DNA from: Alphaproteobacteria bacterium
Lineage (GTDB): Bacteria > Pseudomonadota > Alphaproteobacteria > ATCC43930 > CGMCC-115725
Length of the DNA: 5,765 bases
Reading direction: 5' to 3'
NCBI GenBank assembly: GCA_030040495.1
Contig: JASHTP010000181.1
Coordinates: 1-5,765, forward strand
The position numbers and the translations under genes were made by a program. The notes under the pieces were generated by a model that saw only the letters and a program-made list of their open reading frames with translations, was not told the origin of the DNA and did no database searches. This document shows positions 5,117 to 5,765 of this stretch, one piece after another. Position 1 is the first letter of the stretch. Every line of letters begins with the position of its first letter.

Positions 5117-5765
5117 ATGGCGCGTCCGCAATTCATGGGCTATCGCCGCGAGAACGGCCGGGTCGGCATCCGCAACCACGTGGCGATCCTGCCGCTCGAC
5201 GATCTCTCCAACGCCGCCGCCGAAGCGGTCGCCAACAACGTCAAGGGCACGCTGGCGTTGCCGCACGCCTATGGGCGGCTGCAGTTCGGCGAGGATCTCG
5301 AGCTGCATTTCCGCACCCTCATCGGCACCGGCAGCAACCCCAACGTCGCCGCCTGCATCGTCATCGGCATCGAGCCCGGCTGGACCAGCCGCGTCGTCGA
5401 CGGCATCGCCGGGACCGGCAAGCCGGTGACCGGCTTCGCCATCGAAGGCAATGGCGACATCAACACCATCGCGGCGGCGGCGCGCAAGGCGCAGCAATTC
5501 CTGCAGGCGGCGTCCGAGAAGCAGCGCGAGCGCTGCAGCCTCGAGGAGCTGTTCATCTCGACCAAATGCGGCGAGAGCGACACCACCTCCGGCCTCGCTT
5601 CCTGCCCGACGGTCGGCAACCTCATCGACAAGGTCGACGGCATGGGCGCCACCACCTGCTTCGGCGAGACCTCGGAGATCACCGGCGCCGAGGCGGTCTG
5701 CGCCAGCCGCGCCGCCACCAAGGAGGCGGCCGACAAGTTCATGAAGGCCTTCCTCGCCTATCAGG
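5117..5765 (+). CDS. UxaA-family lyase large subunit, SuyB-like (N-terminal part)
   Basis: The first 216 residues of a large UxaA/altronate-dehydratase-type subunit, cut by the right edge; family members are about 380-400 residues. Conserved blocks are GYRRENGRVGIRNHV (8-22), ANNVKGTLALPHAYGRLQFG (39-58), GTGSNPNVAACIVIGIEP (70-87), STKCGESDTTSG (148-159) and FGETSEITGAE (182-192). The wording, with RRENGRVGIRNHV and KCGESDTTSG rather than the CGGSD of altronate dehydratases, resembles my recollection of the (2R)-sulfolactate sulfo-lyase beta subunit, which releases sulfite from 3-sulfolactate to give pyruvate. The separate SAF-domain small subunit upstream agrees. The alternative is a dehydratase for a sugar acid or another hydroxy-acid. 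ATG at 5117 has GAGGTGGTG just upstream and follows the small-subunit stop by two bases. No frame disruption is seen. Confidence 0.87.
   Translation, partial: MARPQFMGYRRENGRVGIRNHVAILPLDDLSNAAAEAVANNVKGTLALPHAYGRLQFGEDLELHFRTLIGTGSNPNVAACIVIGIEPGWTSRVVDGIAGTGKPVTGFAIEGNGDINTIAAAARKAQQFLQAASEKQRERCSLEELFISTKCGESDTTSGLASCPTVGNLIDKVDGMGATTCFGETSEITGAEAVCASRAATKEAADKFMKAFLAYQ

Noticed and set aside
1..5765. tRNA, rRNA, CRISPR arrays, insertion sequences, attachment sites or other mobile elements.
   Set aside because: None seen. Coding sequence fills the window, and no transposase, integrase, terminal repeats or spaced direct repeats were found by eye.

Overview
The window is very GC-rich and its genes show strong third-position G/C bias with long antisense open frames. 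The gene families fit an alphaproteobacterium (Hyphomicrobiales/Rhodospirillales type). This assignment is inferred from composition and gene content; no rRNA or other phylogenetic marker is present. Nearly all of the window is coding. There are seven protein genes, two of them cut by the window edges, and no gene-free stretch longer than about 150 bases.

Left block (+ strand, 1-1307): the C-terminal part of phnM, the ribose-1-methylphosphonate 5-triphosphate diphosphatase of the carbon-phosphorus lyase pathway, followed 8 bases later by a hexapeptide-repeat acyltransferase of the type found in phosphonate operons. This is the tail of a phn operon that begins left of the window.

Middle block (- strand, 4684 down to 1317): a GntR/HutC-type regulator, an exported NitT/TauT-type substrate-binding protein with no permease or ATPase beside it, a YhhW-like pirin (cupin quercetinase family), and a HAD-superfamily phosphatase. 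The HAD gene meets the phn operon tail to tail across only 9 bases. A good -10/-35 pair lies before the pirin gene and an extended -10 lies before the binding-protein gene, so the block probably holds two or three transcription units.

Right block (+ strand, 4830 to the edge): a small SAF-domain protein and the start of a large UxaA-family lyase/dehydratase, split into two genes as in (2R)-sulfolactate sulfo-lyase SuyAB. They are divergent from the GntR gene. The intergenic region contains an AT-rich island with a perfect 13-base palindrome inside a larger inverted repeat, overlapping a plausible promoter. It is the obvious candidate operator.

Working model (inference): the right half is a substrate-inducible catabolic locus, possibly for an organosulfonate such as sulfolactate. 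GntR would control the lyase and perhaps the binding protein. It sits directly beside an organophosphonate catabolic operon. The lyase substrate is not proven by the sequence; a sugar-acid dehydratase is the main alternative.
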